DNA of 64,000 nucleotides, from positions 3,128,001 to 3,192,000 of the forward strand of contig NZ_JH651384.1 in the NCBI RefSeq assembly GCF_000260135.1, given 5' to 3'. Position 1 is the first letter of the stretch. Each line of letters opens with the position of its first letter. The position numbers were made by a program, and so were the translations under genes. This document shows, piece by piece, positions 38,209 through 47,729 of the stretch. A model generated the notes under the pieces. The model was not told the DNA's origin and did not search any database. It saw only the letters and a list, made by a program, of their open reading frames with translations. This DNA is from Thiothrix nivea DSM 5205 (GTDB taxonomy: Bacteria > Pseudomonadota > Gammaproteobacteria > Thiotrichales > Thiotrichaceae).

Positions 38209-40226
38209 TGTCGACGGGATTGGCAGTAGCCATCTTATGCGCAATTGCTGCGCTCATCTATGGAGCCGTTACCATCCGTTGGGTGCTTGCCCAGCCGGAA
38301 GGTGATGCCAATATGCGCCGCATCGCGCAAGCCGTGCAGGAGGGCGCGCAAGCCTATCTTAACCGCCAATACACGACCATTGCAGTGGTTGGTATCTTGT
38401 TATTTGCTGTTATTTTCGTCGCTTTGGGTTGGAAAACGGCCATTGGTTTTGCCTTGGGTGCTGTGTTGTCGGGCGCTACCGGCTACATCGGTATGAATGT
38501 GTCAGTCCGCTCCAATGTGCGCACGGCGGAAGCGGCCAAAGGTGGCCTGAATGCAGCGCTGGATGTGGCTTTTAAGGGCGGCGCAATCACCGGTATGTTG
38601 GTGGTGGGTCTGGCGCTGCTGGGCGTGGCGGGTTATTACGCTATCCTAACCATAACGGGCACGTCCTCCGAAGAGGCCAACCACGCATTGGTGGGGTTGG
38701 CATTCGGTGGTTCCCTGATTTCCATCTTTGCCCGTTTGGGTGGTGGTATTTTTACCAAAGGCGCTGACGTAGGCGCTGACCTAGTAGGTAAGGTGGAGGC
38801 GGGTATTCCGGAAGATGACCCGCGTAACCCGGCAGTTATCGCCGATAACGTGGGTGATAACGTCGGTGACTGCGCCGGTATGGCGGCTGACCTGTTTGAA
38901 ACTTACGCTGTGACCATTATTGCCACCATGTTGTTGGGCGGCCTGATGATGGGTGGCTCGGAAAATGCCATTATCTACCCGCTGGTATTGGGTGGGTTCT
39001 CGATCCTGGCTTCCATTCTGGGGACGATGTTTGTCAAGGCGCGCCCCGGTGGCAAGATCATGAATGCGCTGTACCGGGGGCTGGCAGTGGCGGGGGTGGC
39101 TTCGCTGGTGGTGTTCTACCCGATTACTTCCATCCTGATGGCGGATAACGGGCAGTATTCAGTCAATGCCCTGTACGGTGCTGCGGTTATAGGCTTGTTG
39201 TTAACAGCGGCCATGGTGTGGATCACGGAATATTACACCGCGACCGAGTACAGCCCCGTTAGGCATATCGCGCAAGCTTCCACCACCGGTCATGGCACTA
39301 ACGTGATTGCCGGCTTGGGCGTTTCCATGAAAGCGACCGCTGCGCCAGTGTTGGCTGTGTGCCTGGCAATCTGGGGGGCATTTGCGCTGGCAGGTTTGTA
39401 CGGAATTGCGATTGCGGCGACTTCCATGTTGTCGATGGCAGGTATCATCGTGGCGCTGGATGCTTACGGCCCGATCACTGACAACGCTGGCGGGATTGCG
39501 GAAATGGCCGGTTTACCGGAAGACATCCGTAACATCACTGACCCGCTGGATGCAGTGGGGAATACCACCAAAGCCGTTACCAAAGGCTATGCGATTGGTT
39601 CGGCAGGTCTGGCGGCGCTGGTGCTATTTGCGGATTATACCCACGCACTGTCTGCCCACCAGACGGGGATGACGTTTGACCTTTCCAACCACATGGTCAT
39701 TATTGGCCTGTTCATTGGCGGCATGGTGCCTTACCTGTTCGCCGCAATGGGTATGGAAGCAGTCGGGCGCGCGGCGGGTTCGGTAGTGGTCGAAGTGCGC
39801 CGTCAGTTCCGTGATATTCCGGGCATCATGGAAGGCACAGGCAAGCCGGAATATGGCACTTGCGTAGACATGCTGACCAAGGCGGCCATCAAGGAAATGA
39901 TCCTGCCCTCACTGCTGCCGGTAGCTGTGCCGGTCATCGTTGGCCTGACCCTGGGCGCGCAAGCGTTGGGCGGGGTGCTGGTGGGTACGATCATCACCGG
40001 GATTTTCGTGGCCATTTCCATGACCACCGGTGGTGGCGCGTGGGATAACGCCAAGAAATACATTGAGGAAGGCAATTTCGGTGGTAAAGGTTCTGAAGCC
40101 CACAAGGCGGCGGTAACTGGCGACACCGTGGGCGACCCGTACAAGGATACAGCAGGCCCTGCGGTCAACCCGCTGATCAAGATCATCAACATCGTGGCGC
40201 TGCTGATTGTGCCGTTGTTGGCGTGA
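38208..40226 (+). CDS. hppA: K+-insensitive proton-translocating pyrophosphatase
   Basis: A membrane pump with about 16 helices that couples PPi hydrolysis to H+ export. The PPi/Mg2+ motifs [20 protein letters not shown] and [19 protein letters not shown] are intact, as is the C-terminal [20 protein letters not shown]. The residue that separates K+-dependent from K+-independent enzymes is Lys455 in [10 protein letters not shown], which indicates K+ independence. It is full length at 672 residues. It sits between lpoA and rsmI, which are close neighbours in many gammaproteobacteria, so it looks inserted at this spot. A soluble pyrophosphatase (ppa) is encoded 1.7 kb downstream. Confidence 0.94.
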   Translation: MSTGLAVAILCAIAALIYGAVTIRWVLAQPEGDANMRRIAQAVQEGAQAYLNRQYTTIAVVGILLFAVIFVALGWKTAIGFALGAVLSGATGYIGMNVSVRSNVRTAEAAKGGLNAALDVAFKGGAITGMLVVGLALLGVAGYYAILTITGTSSEEANHALVGLAFGGSLISIFARLGGGIFTKGADVGADLVGKVEAGIPEDDPRNPAVIADNVGDNVGDCAGMAADLFETYAVTIIATMLLGGLMMGGSENAIIYPLVLGGFSILASILGTMFVKARPGGKIMNALYRGLAVAGVASLVVFYPITSILMADNGQYSVNALYGAAVIGLLLTAAMVWITEYYTATEYSPVRHIAQASTTGHGTNVIAGLGVSMKATAAPVLAVCLAIWGAFALAGLYGIAIAATSMLSMAGIIVALDAYGPITDNAGGIAEMAGLPEDIRNITDPLDAVGNTTKAVTKGYAIGSAGLAALVLFADYTHALSAHQTGMTFDLSNHMVIIGLFIGGMVPYLFAAMGMEAVGRAAGSVVVEVRRQFRDIPGIMEGTGKPEYGTCVDMLTKAAIKEMILPSLLPVAVPVIVGLTLGAQALGGVLVGTIITGIFVAISMTTGGGAWDNAKKYIEEGNFGGKGSEAHKAAVTGDTVGDPYKDTAGPAVNPLIKIINIVALLIVPLLA

Positions 40227-40255
40227 TGGTAACTGTTCACCCACTCTCAGTTTTG

Positions 40256-40352
40256 AAGAAACCTCTCCTCAACCCTCCCCTTATCAGGGGAGGGGGCAAG
40301 TTTGCACTTTCTTGTTCCTCCCCTGATAAGGGGAGGCTAGGAGGGGTTTCTT
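40256..40352. repeat. 97-bp nested inverted-repeat element
   Basis: The left arm (40256-40293) and right arm (40317-40352) are near-perfect inverted copies, beginning AAGAAACC and ending GGTTTCTT. Each arm contains its own palindrome, CCTCCCCT-TATC-AGGGGAGG on the left and CCTCCCCT-GATA-AGGGGAGG on the right. The whole can fold as a long cruciform-like hairpin or two small ones. It lies between hppA and rsmI and may terminate hppA transcription. The form is that of dispersed intergenic (REP/MITE-like) repeats; no second copy is in the window. Confidence 0.8.
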
Positions 40353-40371
40353 TGAGGGGATGTGAAACGTC

Positions 40372-41214
40372 ATGACGCAAGGCATTCTCTACTGTGTGGC
40401 AACACCGATTGGTAATCTGGAGGACATGACCGGGCGGGCAAAGCGTATTCTGGCCGAAGTGGACAAGGTGTACGCAGAAGACACGCGCGTAACCCGCAAC
40501 CTGTTTACCCATTTCGGCGTCCAGAACACGCTCGCCAGCTTGCATGACCATAACGAAGCCGACCGGGTGGCCAGTATCCGCGCGGAACTGGAACAGGGGA
40601 TGCAGCTGGCACTGGTCAGTGATGCTGGCACGCCGTTGATCAGCGACCCTGGCTACAAGCTGGTGCATGCGCTGGGGCAGGAAGGTTTCCGGATAGTGCC
40701 AGTGCCGGGAGCCAGCGCCCTGGTTGCGGCACTGTCGGTCGCGGGTTTGCCGACTGACCGGTTTGTGTTTGAAGGTTTCCTGCCTGCCAAACCTTCCGCC
40801 CGCCGTAAGCTGCTGGAGGGTTTGCAAAATGAGCCGCGCACCCTGGTATTTTACGAATCCAGCCACCGTATTGCCGACATGTTGGCAGATGTGGCGGAAA
40901 CCTTTAGCGCAGGTCGGCAGGTAGTGGTATTGCGCGAACTGACCAAGCTCTATGAGACCATTTACCGTGGTAGCGCTGCTGAATTGGTGAAGCAGATCGT
41001 GACAGATACCAATATGTCACGCGGTGAATTCGTGGTGGTGGTGGAAGGCAAGGTGCAGGATGAGTCGCAGGGGCAGCTTGAAGCTATCAATGCCGACAAG
41101 GTGCTGGCAATTTTGTTGGAAGAGTTGCCCGTGAAGCAGGCAGCAGCGATTGCTGCCCGGTTGACAGGTTTGCCCAAAAACCAGCTATACAAACAGGCAT
41201 TGGCGCAGGGTTGA
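40372..41214 (+). CDS. rsmI: 16S rRNA (cytidine(1402)-2'-O)-methyltransferase
   Basis: Methylates the 2'-OH of C1402 in 16S rRNA. The tetrapyrrole-methylase fold starts LYCVATPIGNLEDMTGRA; VSDAGTPLISDPGYKLV and VPGASALVAALSVAGLP are SAM-site motifs, and the RsmI C-terminal HTH-like tail (LTGLPKNQLYKQAL) is present. 280 residues is normal. In E. coli rsmI is divergent from lpoA; here hppA and an inverted repeat lie between them. The stop abuts the convergent DUF2058 gene. Confidence 0.94.
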   Translation: MTQGILYCVATPIGNLEDMTGRAKRILAEVDKVYAEDTRVTRNLFTHFGVQNTLASLHDHNEADRVASIRAELEQGMQLALVSDAGTPLISDPGYKLVHALGQEGFRIVPVPGASALVAALSVAGLPTDRFVFEGFLPAKPSARRKLLEGLQNEPRTLVFYESSHRIADMLADVAETFSAGRQVVVLRELTKLYETIYRGSAAELVKQIVTDTNMSRGEFVVVVEGKVQDESQGQLEAINADKVLAILLEELPVKQAAAIAARLTGLPKNQLYKQALAQG

Positions 41215-41793
41215 TCAGCTTTCTGCTTCGGTTACCGCTGTATTGATGACTATCAACTTGTCAGGGTCAAGTGCCAGAATCTGCTGTGCGGTTTCTGCCG
41301 TTATCAGGCAGCGTTTCCCGGCCAGGAATGTAATGGCCAGTTTGCTGTCCGCCAGATCTTGCTGTTGCTGTTCGGTGACGTACAGGTATTTGATGTTTTC
41401 ACCGACAACGAAATTGTAACGGATTTCTGCATCGTCGACATTTTGCAGATTTGCACTGACCAGAGCATCCACTTGCGCGCGCACTTGTTTGCGGCGTTCA
41501 GCCCGTTCCCGGCGACGCTGTTCTTCTTCACGGCGTTCTTTCTGTTCAGCCTGGTTGCGGGCTTCGTAGAATTGCGCCAAGTCACTTTTTTCTTTTTTGG
41601 CAGGGCGAGGAGCCTTGACTTCCTTGTTCTGTTGGGGCTTTGGCGGGGGTGAAGCTCGCTTGGTCGTATGGGAGGTGTGACCTCTTCTGGGCGCTTGTCT
41701 GGAATTGGATGGTTTCGGTTGGCTGGCTTTTTCAGCCTGTTCTTCTGTGACCAGCCCCGCTTTGAGTAACTGGTCAAGTAATGAGTTTGCCAT
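41215..41793 (-). CDS. yaiL: DUF2058 (YaiL-like) nucleoid-associated protein
   Basis: 192 residues: the conserved N-terminal NSLLDQLLKAGLVTEEQAEK, a highly basic/charged middle with a coiled coil (EARNQAEQKERREEEQRRRE), and a C-terminal domain (IRYNFVVGENIKYLYVTEQQ, ITAETAQQILALDPDKLIVI). YaiL/DUF2058 proteins are annotated as nucleoid-associated, but the function is poorly defined. Convergent with rsmI with no gap. The start at 41793 lies 90 bases from ppa on the other strand. Confidence 0.88.
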   Translation of the reverse strand: MANSLLDQLLKAGLVTEEQAEKASQPKPSNSRQAPRRGHTSHTTKRASPPPKPQQNKEVKAPRPAKKEKSDLAQFYEARNQAEQKERREEEQRRRERAERRKQVRAQVDALVSANLQNVDDAEIRYNFVVGENIKYLYVTEQQQQDLADSKLAITFLAGKRCLITAETAQQILALDPDKLIVINTAVTEAES

Positions 41794-41845
41794 ACGGTTC
41801 TCTTAAAATTGTCGACAAGTTGCTGTGAGAATTGCTAACAGACGA

Positions 41846-41851
41846 TATAAT
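41846..41851 (+). promoter_or_regulatory. Candidate -10 element for ppa
   Basis: A consensus TATAAT lies 33 bases before the ppa ATG. The -35 position is poor at 16-18 base spacing (TTGCTG fits only with a 20-base spacer), so this is only a -10 match. Confidence 0.3.
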
Positions 41852-41883
41852 ACCCTGATTTTTCCACAACGGTAGAGCAAACC

Positions 41884-42438
41884 ATGAATATTGATAAAGT
41901 TCCTGCGGGGCGCGACGTTCCTGAATGCGTGAATGTCATCATTGAAATCCCGGCGCTGTCCACGCCTGTCAAGTATGAGCTGGATAAGAAAAGTGGCGCT
42001 TTGTATGTTGACCGTTTCCTGTCTACGCCGATGTTTTACCCGGCCAACTACGGTTTTATCCCGCATACCCTGGCTCTGGATGGCGACCCGACAGATGTGC
42101 TGGTGGTTACCCCAACCCCGTTGATGCATGGCGCGGTCATTCCGGTACGTCCGGTCGGTATGTTGCAGATGTCTGATGAGTCCGGGATTGATGCCAAAAT
42201 TGTGGCAGTTCCGGCGCGCAAATTGTCTTCTGGCTATCGCGATGTTCAGAATTATACGGATTTGCCACCGTTGCTGTTGCGCCAGATCCAGCACTTCTTC
42301 GAGCGCTATAAGGAACTGGATGCAGACAAGTGGGTCAAGGTGGAAGGCTGGGCAGACGCAGATGGTGCCAAACAGGAAATTCTCGCCAGCGTAGCGCGTT
42401 ATAATCTGGAAAAACCAGAGGAGATTCCATTCTCATAA
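41884..42438 (+). CDS. ppa: Soluble inorganic pyrophosphatase (family I)
   Basis: Hydrolyses cytosolic PPi to two phosphates. The family I signature is [12 protein letters not shown] (metal-binding acidic residues), with [29 protein letters not shown] and the C-terminal [16 protein letters not shown]. Length 184 is hexameric bacterial type. A single-gene unit with a good -10 upstream. Together with hppA the cell has both a heat-releasing and an energy-conserving PPi enzyme. Confidence 0.95.
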   Translation: MNIDKVPAGRDVPECVNVIIEIPALSTPVKYELDKKSGALYVDRFLSTPMFYPANYGFIPHTLALDGDPTDVLVVTPTPLMHGAVIPVRPVGMLQMSDESGIDAKIVAVPARKLSSGYRDVQNYTDLPPLLLRQIQHFFERYKELDADKWVKVEGWADADGAKQEILASVARYNLEKPEEIPFS

Positions 42439-42498
42439 TCTGCTATAGTCGCCCGGTTTTTGACAGGGCAGACAGGATGCTTTCAGCATTGAGGATTC

Positions 42499-44433
42499 AT
42501 GAGTGATAGACCCATTAAACTTGAGCGCGATGAGCAACACATGTTCAACGTGCGTGCGCTCATCGCGGGTATCCTTATCCTGTTTGCCCTGTTGGGAATC
42601 GTAGGCAGGCTTTACCACCTCCAGTTTGTGGAATACGGTAAGTATGCGGAGCTTTCGCGCCAGCATTACCAGAAGCGTATCCCCACCCCGCCTAACCGTG
42701 GCCAGATTTACGACCGCAATGGCGTCCTGTTGGCCGATAGCCATACCCAGTATGTGCTGGAGGTGGTGCGTGACAATATCGGCGATGAAAATGGCGACGG
42801 AAAGTCTAGCCTTGCCGATGTCGACGGCTTGGTTGAGCGGTTGGGCAAACTGATCCCCTTGCAGGAAAAGGATGTGCGTTCCTTCAAGACCCAGGTGCGC
42901 CGTTTCAAATACCAGCCCATCCCCATCCGTGAAAACCTGACCGAAGAGGAAGTGGCCGCCTTTGCCGTGAACCGCCCGCGCTTCCCCGGTGTGAGCATGG
43001 AAGTGCGCATGGAACGGTTTTACCCGCTGGGCAAACTGGCCAGCCATGTCATTGGTTATGTCGGGCGCATTGATTCCCGCGATCTGGAGCGGGTGGATAA
43101 GGATGAATACATCGGCACCACCCATATCGGTAAATCCGGCGTTGAGGCTTCGCATGAAGACCGTTTGCATGGGCAGGCGGGGCATCTGCTGGTCGAGGTG
43201 GATGCGCATGGCAAGCGTCAGTCTACCGTTAGTGAGAAAGCGCCTGTGGGTGGGCAGGATTTGTTCCTCGGTCTTGACATCAACTTGCAACGCACGGCGG
43301 AACAGCTGCTGAATGGTGAACGTGGCGCTATTATCGCCATGGATCCCGGCAATGGTGAAGTGCTGGCGCTGGCCAGCGTGCCGACTTTTGACCCCAACCT
43401 GTTCATCAATGGTATTTCGCACAAAGATTACAGCGAGCTGCGGGATAACCCTGACCGCCCGTTGTTTAACCGTGCGTTGCAGGGAACCTATCCCCCCGGT
43501 TCCACCATCAAGCCCATGGTGGGCATAGCCGGGCTGGTGGAAGGGGTGGTGACGCCGGGTTCACGGGTGCGCGACCCTGGTTTTTTCCGGCTGTCAGGGC
43601 AAAAGCATGTATTCCGTTGCTGGAACAAGCGCGGGCATGGTTCTGTGGATCTGAAATACGCCATCCAGCAGTCTTGTGACACTTATTTCTATGATTTGGC
43701 CTACCGGATGGGGGTTGACCGTTTTTCCAGCTCCATGCGCAAGTTTGGGTTTGGTGAAAAGACTGGCGTTGACCTGCCTTCGGAAGCCTCTGGTTTGATG
43801 CCTTCCAAACAGTGGAAAGAAGAGCGCTACAAGCGTGACTGGTATCCAGGGGATACCGTTAATATCGGTATCGGCCAGGGCTACTGGCTGGCAACGCCCA
43901 TACAGCTGGCTCATGCTGTCACCATCATGGCCAATCATGGTACCCGCCTGAAGCCGCATATCCTGCGGGGGGTGAGGATTGCCCGCAACCAGCCGGAGAG
44001 TGTACTCAAGCCTGAGCCATTCCCGCCAGTTGAGGCCGATGAGCGGTTCTGGAACCTGGCTATCCAAGGGATGGAAAATGTCATGCGCCCTGGCGGCACG
44101 GCGCGCGCGGCGGGTGCTGGAGCTGCCTACCGGATTGCGGGCAAAACGGGTACTGCGCAGGTTTTTGGTTTGGCAGGCGGAAAATATAACGCTGGCCGTA
44201 TCGCCAAGCGCTTGCGTGACCATGCTTTGTTTATTGGTTTCGCACCGGTGAATGACCCGAAAATTGCTGTGGCAGTCATTGTTGAAAACTCCTCAGGTAG
44301 TGGTGGGCATACAGCGGCACCGATCGGGCGCAAAATCATGGATGCCTATTTGCTTAAACAATACGGGGATGACAAACTGACTCCCGATGATGCAGGGCGG
44401 GATGCGGGGGGAGCGGAGGATCCACATGATTAA
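42499..44433 (+). CDS. mrdA: Penicillin-binding protein 2 (elongasome transpeptidase)
   Basis: Cross-links peptidoglycan during lateral growth. A cytosolic stub and one transmembrane helix (about residues 20-42) precede the PBP dimerisation/pedestal domain and the transpeptidase: SXXK serine in YPPGSTIKPMVG, SCD in IQQSCDTYFYDL, KTG in AGKTGTAQVFG. Full length at 644 residues. First gene of the mrdA-rodA-mltB-rlpA-dacA-ybeD-lipB run; a TTGACA stretch lies about 40 bases upstream without a clear -10. Confidence 0.95.
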   Translation: MSDRPIKLERDEQHMFNVRALIAGILILFALLGIVGRLYHLQFVEYGKYAELSRQHYQKRIPTPPNRGQIYDRNGVLLADSHTQYVLEVVRDNIGDENGDGKSSLADVDGLVERLGKLIPLQEKDVRSFKTQVRRFKYQPIPIRENLTEEEVAAFAVNRPRFPGVSMEVRMERFYPLGKLASHVIGYVGRIDSRDLERVDKDEYIGTTHIGKSGVEASHEDRLHGQAGHLLVEVDAHGKRQSTVSEKAPVGGQDLFLGLDINLQRTAEQLLNGERGAIIAMDPGNGEVLALASVPTFDPNLFINGISHKDYSELRDNPDRPLFNRALQGTYPPGSTIKPMVGIAGLVEGVVTPGSRVRDPGFFRLSGQKHVFRCWNKRGHGSVDLKYAIQQSCDTYFYDLAYRMGVDRFSSSMRKFGFGEKTGVDLPSEASGLMPSKQWKEERYKRDWYPGDTVNIGIGQGYWLATPIQLAHAVTIMANHGTRLKPHILRGVRIARNQPESVLKPEPFPPVEADERFWNLAIQGMENVMRPGGTARAAGAGAAYRIAGKTGTAQVFGLAGGKYNAGRIAKRLRDHALFIGFAPVNDPKIAVAVIVENSSGSGGHTAAPIGRKIMDAYLLKQYGDDKLTPDDAGRDAGGAEDPHD

Positions 44434-45538
44434 CGGTTTATTGCCTTCCTGGTTGACCATTGCGTTACAACGGGTGGATGCGGTGTTGCTGGCAGTCCTT
44501 TCGCTGTTGGTCATGTTTGGCCTTGGAACGCTTTATAGTGCCAGTGACGCCAATATGGATCAGGTTCAGCGCCAAATTATCCATTTCCTGATTGGTTTGG
44601 GGCTATTGGTGATTTTTTCCCAGATTTCCAGCAAGACGCTCAGGCTATGGTCTCTGTGGTTGTACGGCATTGGGGTGGCCTTGCTGGTGCTGGTGCTGGT
44701 GATTGGCGTTACCAAAAAGGGCGCACAACGCTGGCTCAACATTGGGGTGGACATCCAGCCTGCGGAAATCATGAAACTGGCCGTGCCGATGATGGTGGCC
44801 TATTACTTTTCTGAAAAGCCTTTGCCGCCCAGGTTTACGGATGTACTGATCGCGTTGTTGCTGGTATTTGTACCGATGCTGCTTATCATGAAACAGCCCG
44901 ACCTGGGGACAGCCTTGCTGATAGCCACCTCCGGTTTTTTCGTCATTTATCTGGCGGGCATGTCGTGGTGGCTGATTGGTGGAGGGGCCGTGTTGTTGTC
45001 GGTAGCGGCTCCGCTGCTATACTTTTTTGGTATGCATGACTACCAACGGCGGAGGGTCGACACACTTTTGAACCCTGAATCCGATTTGTTGGGAACTGGT
45101 TACCACATTTATCAGTCAAAAATTGCGATTGGTTCTGGTGGGGTTTATGGGAAGGGCTGGATGAATGGGGATCAGTCCCACCTGGATTTCCTGCCGGAAC
45201 GGCATACAGACTTCATTTTCGCCGTGTTTGGCGAAGAGTTCGGGCTAGTGGGCAACCTGATCCTGATGGGATTGTACCTGTTCATTATCTGGCGTGGTTT
45301 ATACCTGGCCAGTAAAGGGGAGGATACATTTGCCCGCCTGCTGGGCGGGGGTCTGAGTGTGTCATTCTTTTTTTATTTGTTTGTGAATACCGGCATGGTA
45401 AGCGGGTTATTACCGGTAGTCGGTGTGCCTTTGCCCCTGGTGAGCTACGGCGGTACTTCGGTGGTCACACTGATGATGGCTTTCGGCATCATTATGGGAA
45501 TGAGGAAACGCAAACGTATTTATCAACGGGAGGGCTGA
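44426..45538 (+). CDS. rodA: SEDS glycosyltransferase RodA
   Basis: Polymerises glycan strands with PBP2. Ten transmembrane helices are evident, with SEDS landmarks LGTLYSASDAN, QRWLNIGVDIQPAEIMKLAV, KQPDLGTALLI and the C-terminal LPLVSYGGTSVVTLMMAFGI. The ATG at 44426 overlaps the mrdA end by eight bases and has GGAGCGGAGG upstream; the longer frame to 44387 is not needed. 370 residues is standard. Confidence 0.94.
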   Translation: MINGLLPSWLTIALQRVDAVLLAVLSLLVMFGLGTLYSASDANMDQVQRQIIHFLIGLGLLVIFSQISSKTLRLWSLWLYGIGVALLVLVLVIGVTKKGAQRWLNIGVDIQPAEIMKLAVPMMVAYYFSEKPLPPRFTDVLIALLLVFVPMLLIMKQPDLGTALLIATSGFFVIYLAGMSWWLIGGGAVLLSVAAPLLYFFGMHDYQRRRVDTLLNPESDLLGTGYHIYQSKIAIGSGGVYGKGWMNGDQSHLDFLPERHTDFIFAVFGEEFGLVGNLILMGLYLFIIWRGLYLASKGEDTFARLLGGGLSVSFFFYLFVNTGMVSGLLPVVGVPLPLVSYGGTSVVTLMMAFGIIMGMRKRKRIYQREG

Positions 45539-45583
45539 AGACGGATTTCCGGTGCTTCCCAAGGGTCTATCAGGAGAGAAAAC

Positions 45584-46777
45584 ATGGGAATCATGCAGGA
45601 TTCACCTCAGGGGAAGAAAATATTTGTCCGTTTGGCTAGTGTGGCATTGCTGGGTAGTATGCTGGGTGGGTGTGGCACACCGCCAGGTTCGGCCAGCCCA
45701 CAGTGGCCGTGGGTATTTGCGCCGCCAGCCGCAGCACCGAATAATCAGTCTTTACCTCCTCCCGTTGTCAGCAATCCGCCGCGTGGCAATACTGTGCCAG
45801 CGCCACCATCTGTAACCACCACGCCTCGTCAGCCCGTCAACAGTTCCCCTCCAGGGTTACGCGGCGATTATGCCAGTTATCCGGCCTTGCGCCAGTTTAT
45901 CGGCAAGATGAACAGCCAGCACGGTTTCGACCTTGCTTTCCTGGAGCAAACATTTTCCGGAGTCCAGCGTGACAAGGAAGCCCTGACCAAGGCGGGGGCA
46001 CCGACCGAAGGGCAGGCATGGCGCGCCTACCGGCCGATTTTCCTGACCGAGGAGCGCATTAATGGTGGGGTGGAGTTCTGGAACCGCAATGCAGCCTTGA
46101 TTGATGCGGCGACCCGACAATACGGTGTCGACCCTGAATACGTTGTCGCCATTATCGGGGTGGAAACCCAGTATGGTAGAAATACTGGCAAACACAATGT
46201 GTTGGGGGCTTTGACTACGCTGGGGTTTGATTTTCCGCGCCGCTCCAGCTTCTACCAAAAAGAGCTGGAGCAGTTTTTGTTGCTGGCGCGTGAGGAAAAG
46301 GTTAGGCCACAGATTTTCGCCGGGTCGTATGCGGGGGCTATGGGCTTGGGGCAATTCATTTCCAGCAGCTACCGCAGCTATGCCATCGACGGCAACCGTG
46401 ATGGCAAGCGCGACTTGTGGAACCCGCAGGATGCGGTTCCCAGCGTGGCCAATTACTTTGCCAAAAATGGCTGGAAACGCGGCGGTGGGGTTGCCGTGCC
46501 TGCATATGTTTCCGGTGGTGGCTATGCTAGTATTGCCGAAACTTCGGCAAAGAAACCTTCCCGCACCCTCAGCCAACTGGCTGCAAGCGGGGTCAGGCCT
46601 CAGGGGGCGATCAATTCCGCCAAGGTCAGCCTGATCAAGCTGGAAGGTTCGACAGATGAGTACTGGGTCGGTGGGGAAAACTTTTATGTGATTACCCGTT
46701 ACAACCCCAGCGTGAAATATGCAATGGCTGTTCACCAGCTTGCGCAGGCTATCCGTCAGCGTAAGTTTGGTTTGTAA
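45584..46777 (+). CDS. mltB: Lytic murein transglycosylase B (lipoprotein)
   Basis: An outer-membrane lytic transglycosylase with lipobox MLGGCGTP, a Pro/Ser-rich linker (about 35-95) and a GH103-type domain. The catalytic Glu is in VAIIGVETQYGRNTG; AGSYAGAMGLGQFISSSYR and AIDGNRDGKRDLWNPQDA are family segments. The start at 45584 follows CAGGAGAG. In E. coli mltB lies elsewhere, but this position between rodA and rlpA occurs in several gammaproteobacteria. Confidence 0.93.
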   Translation: MGIMQDSPQGKKIFVRLASVALLGSMLGGCGTPPGSASPQWPWVFAPPAAAPNNQSLPPPVVSNPPRGNTVPAPPSVTTTPRQPVNSSPPGLRGDYASYPALRQFIGKMNSQHGFDLAFLEQTFSGVQRDKEALTKAGAPTEGQAWRAYRPIFLTEERINGGVEFWNRNAALIDAATRQYGVDPEYVVAIIGVETQYGRNTGKHNVLGALTTLGFDFPRRSSFYQKELEQFLLLAREEKVRPQIFAGSYAGAMGLGQFISSSYRSYAIDGNRDGKRDLWNPQDAVPSVANYFAKNGWKRGGGVAVPAYVSGGGYASIAETSAKKPSRTLSQLAASGVRPQGAINSAKVSLIKLEGSTDEYWVGGENFYVITRYNPSVKYAMAVHQLAQAIRQRKFGL

Positions 46778-46789
46778 GGCGTATGCTTG

Positions 46790-46820
46790 GGAAAACTGGC
46801 CTATCTACAGGCCGGTTTCC
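46790..46820. other. Hairpin between mltB and rlpA
   Basis: GGAAAACTGGCC and GGCCGGTTTCC can pair across an 8-base loop with one bulge. There is no T-run afterwards, so it may be a processing or attenuation structure rather than a terminator. Confidence 0.4.
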
Positions 46821-46850
46821 TAGTGGGCAATGATAAGAAAGCTGGAAAAT

Positions 46851-47669
46851 ATGATGACAATAAACTGGCAATTTTCGGGAGTCTTGCTGGCTTCCATGGC
46901 AATGGGGTTGGTGGCGTGCAGCAGCAATGCCGGTAAAAAGGATGCGCAGCCCGCAGTAGCCATTCAGGATGCGGTGCGTGCGCAGCCACGCGCTACTTGT
47001 GGTAATGACTCTTCCTATACAATCAATGATAAATCTTATCAGGTGCTGGATTCTGCTGCCGATTATTCCGAAGCGGGTACTGCGTCCTGGTATGGGGCCG
47101 AATATCAGGGCACGCCCACGGCGGGTTGTGAAGTTTTTGATATGTATGGTTATTCGGCAGCACACCGGACATTGCCGTTGCCCAGTTTCGCGCGCGTCAC
47201 CAATGAACAGAATGGCAAGAGCATTATTGTGCGCATTAACGACCGCGGGCCTTTTGACTCGGGCGACTTGATCCAGTTGTCGTTTGCTGCGGCGAATGCG
47301 CTAGGCATCAAGGCACGCAGCGGCGCACCGGTGGTGGTGGATGCTATTTCCCCGCAGCAGCTTCCAGCTGGTGTGGCGGCGGCAGCCAGCCCCAAGCTGA
47401 GCACGGCAAAAGCGCCAGCCCCGGTCGATAAATCAAAACCCTATTACGTAATCGCAGGTACTTGGCCGGATCAGGGGGCAGCGCTGGACATGTTTGTGCG
47501 CTTGACCTCGGTCGGCCTTGGCAAGACCGAAATGGCGACAGCCACGCGCGAAGGGCGCGAAATGTACCAAGTCAGGGTTGGGCCGCTTTATAATCAGGAT
47601 CAGATTGATAACGTGAAGGATATTCTGGAAAGCAATGGTCTGGCCAACTTCAAGGTGGTTGCGCGCTAG
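46851..47669 (+). CDS. rlpA: Septal-ring lytic transglycosylase RlpA (lipoprotein with SPOR domain)
   Basis: Cleaves denuded glycan at the division septum. Lipobox GLVACSS, a double-psi beta-barrel (GTASWYGAEYQGTPTAG, YGYSAAHRTLPLPSFARVTN, IIVRINDRGPFDSGDLIQLS) and a C-terminal SPOR domain (about the last 75 residues, YYVIAGTWPDQGAALD). The Glu, His and Asp equivalent to the catalytic set of P. aeruginosa RlpA are present; the usual TANGE is changed to TAGCE. The start is uncertain: ATG 46830, 46851 or 46854; the middle one has the best site. Confidence 0.92.
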   Translation: MMTINWQFSGVLLASMAMGLVACSSNAGKKDAQPAVAIQDAVRAQPRATCGNDSSYTINDKSYQVLDSAADYSEAGTASWYGAEYQGTPTAGCEVFDMYGYSAAHRTLPLPSFARVTNEQNGKSIIVRINDRGPFDSGDLIQLSFAAANALGIKARSGAPVVVDAISPQQLPAGVAAAASPKLSTAKAPAPVDKSKPYYVIAGTWPDQGAALDMFVRLTSVGLGKTEMATATREGREMYQVRVGPLYNQDQIDNVKDILESNGLANFKVVAR

Positions 47670-47729
47670 CCGCGTCTCCGTTACCGTAGCATCCATGAAA
47701 ACAATCCGTCTCAAGATAAAGGACAGATA

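Noticed and set aside
42433-43422. 329-residue open frame antisense to mrdA
   Set aside because: Overlaps the conserved mrdA coding sequence, and its residues are compositionally biased with no domain signal.
45857-46735. 292-residue open frame antisense to mltB
   Set aside because: Shadow frame; mltB is supported by lipobox and catalytic motif.
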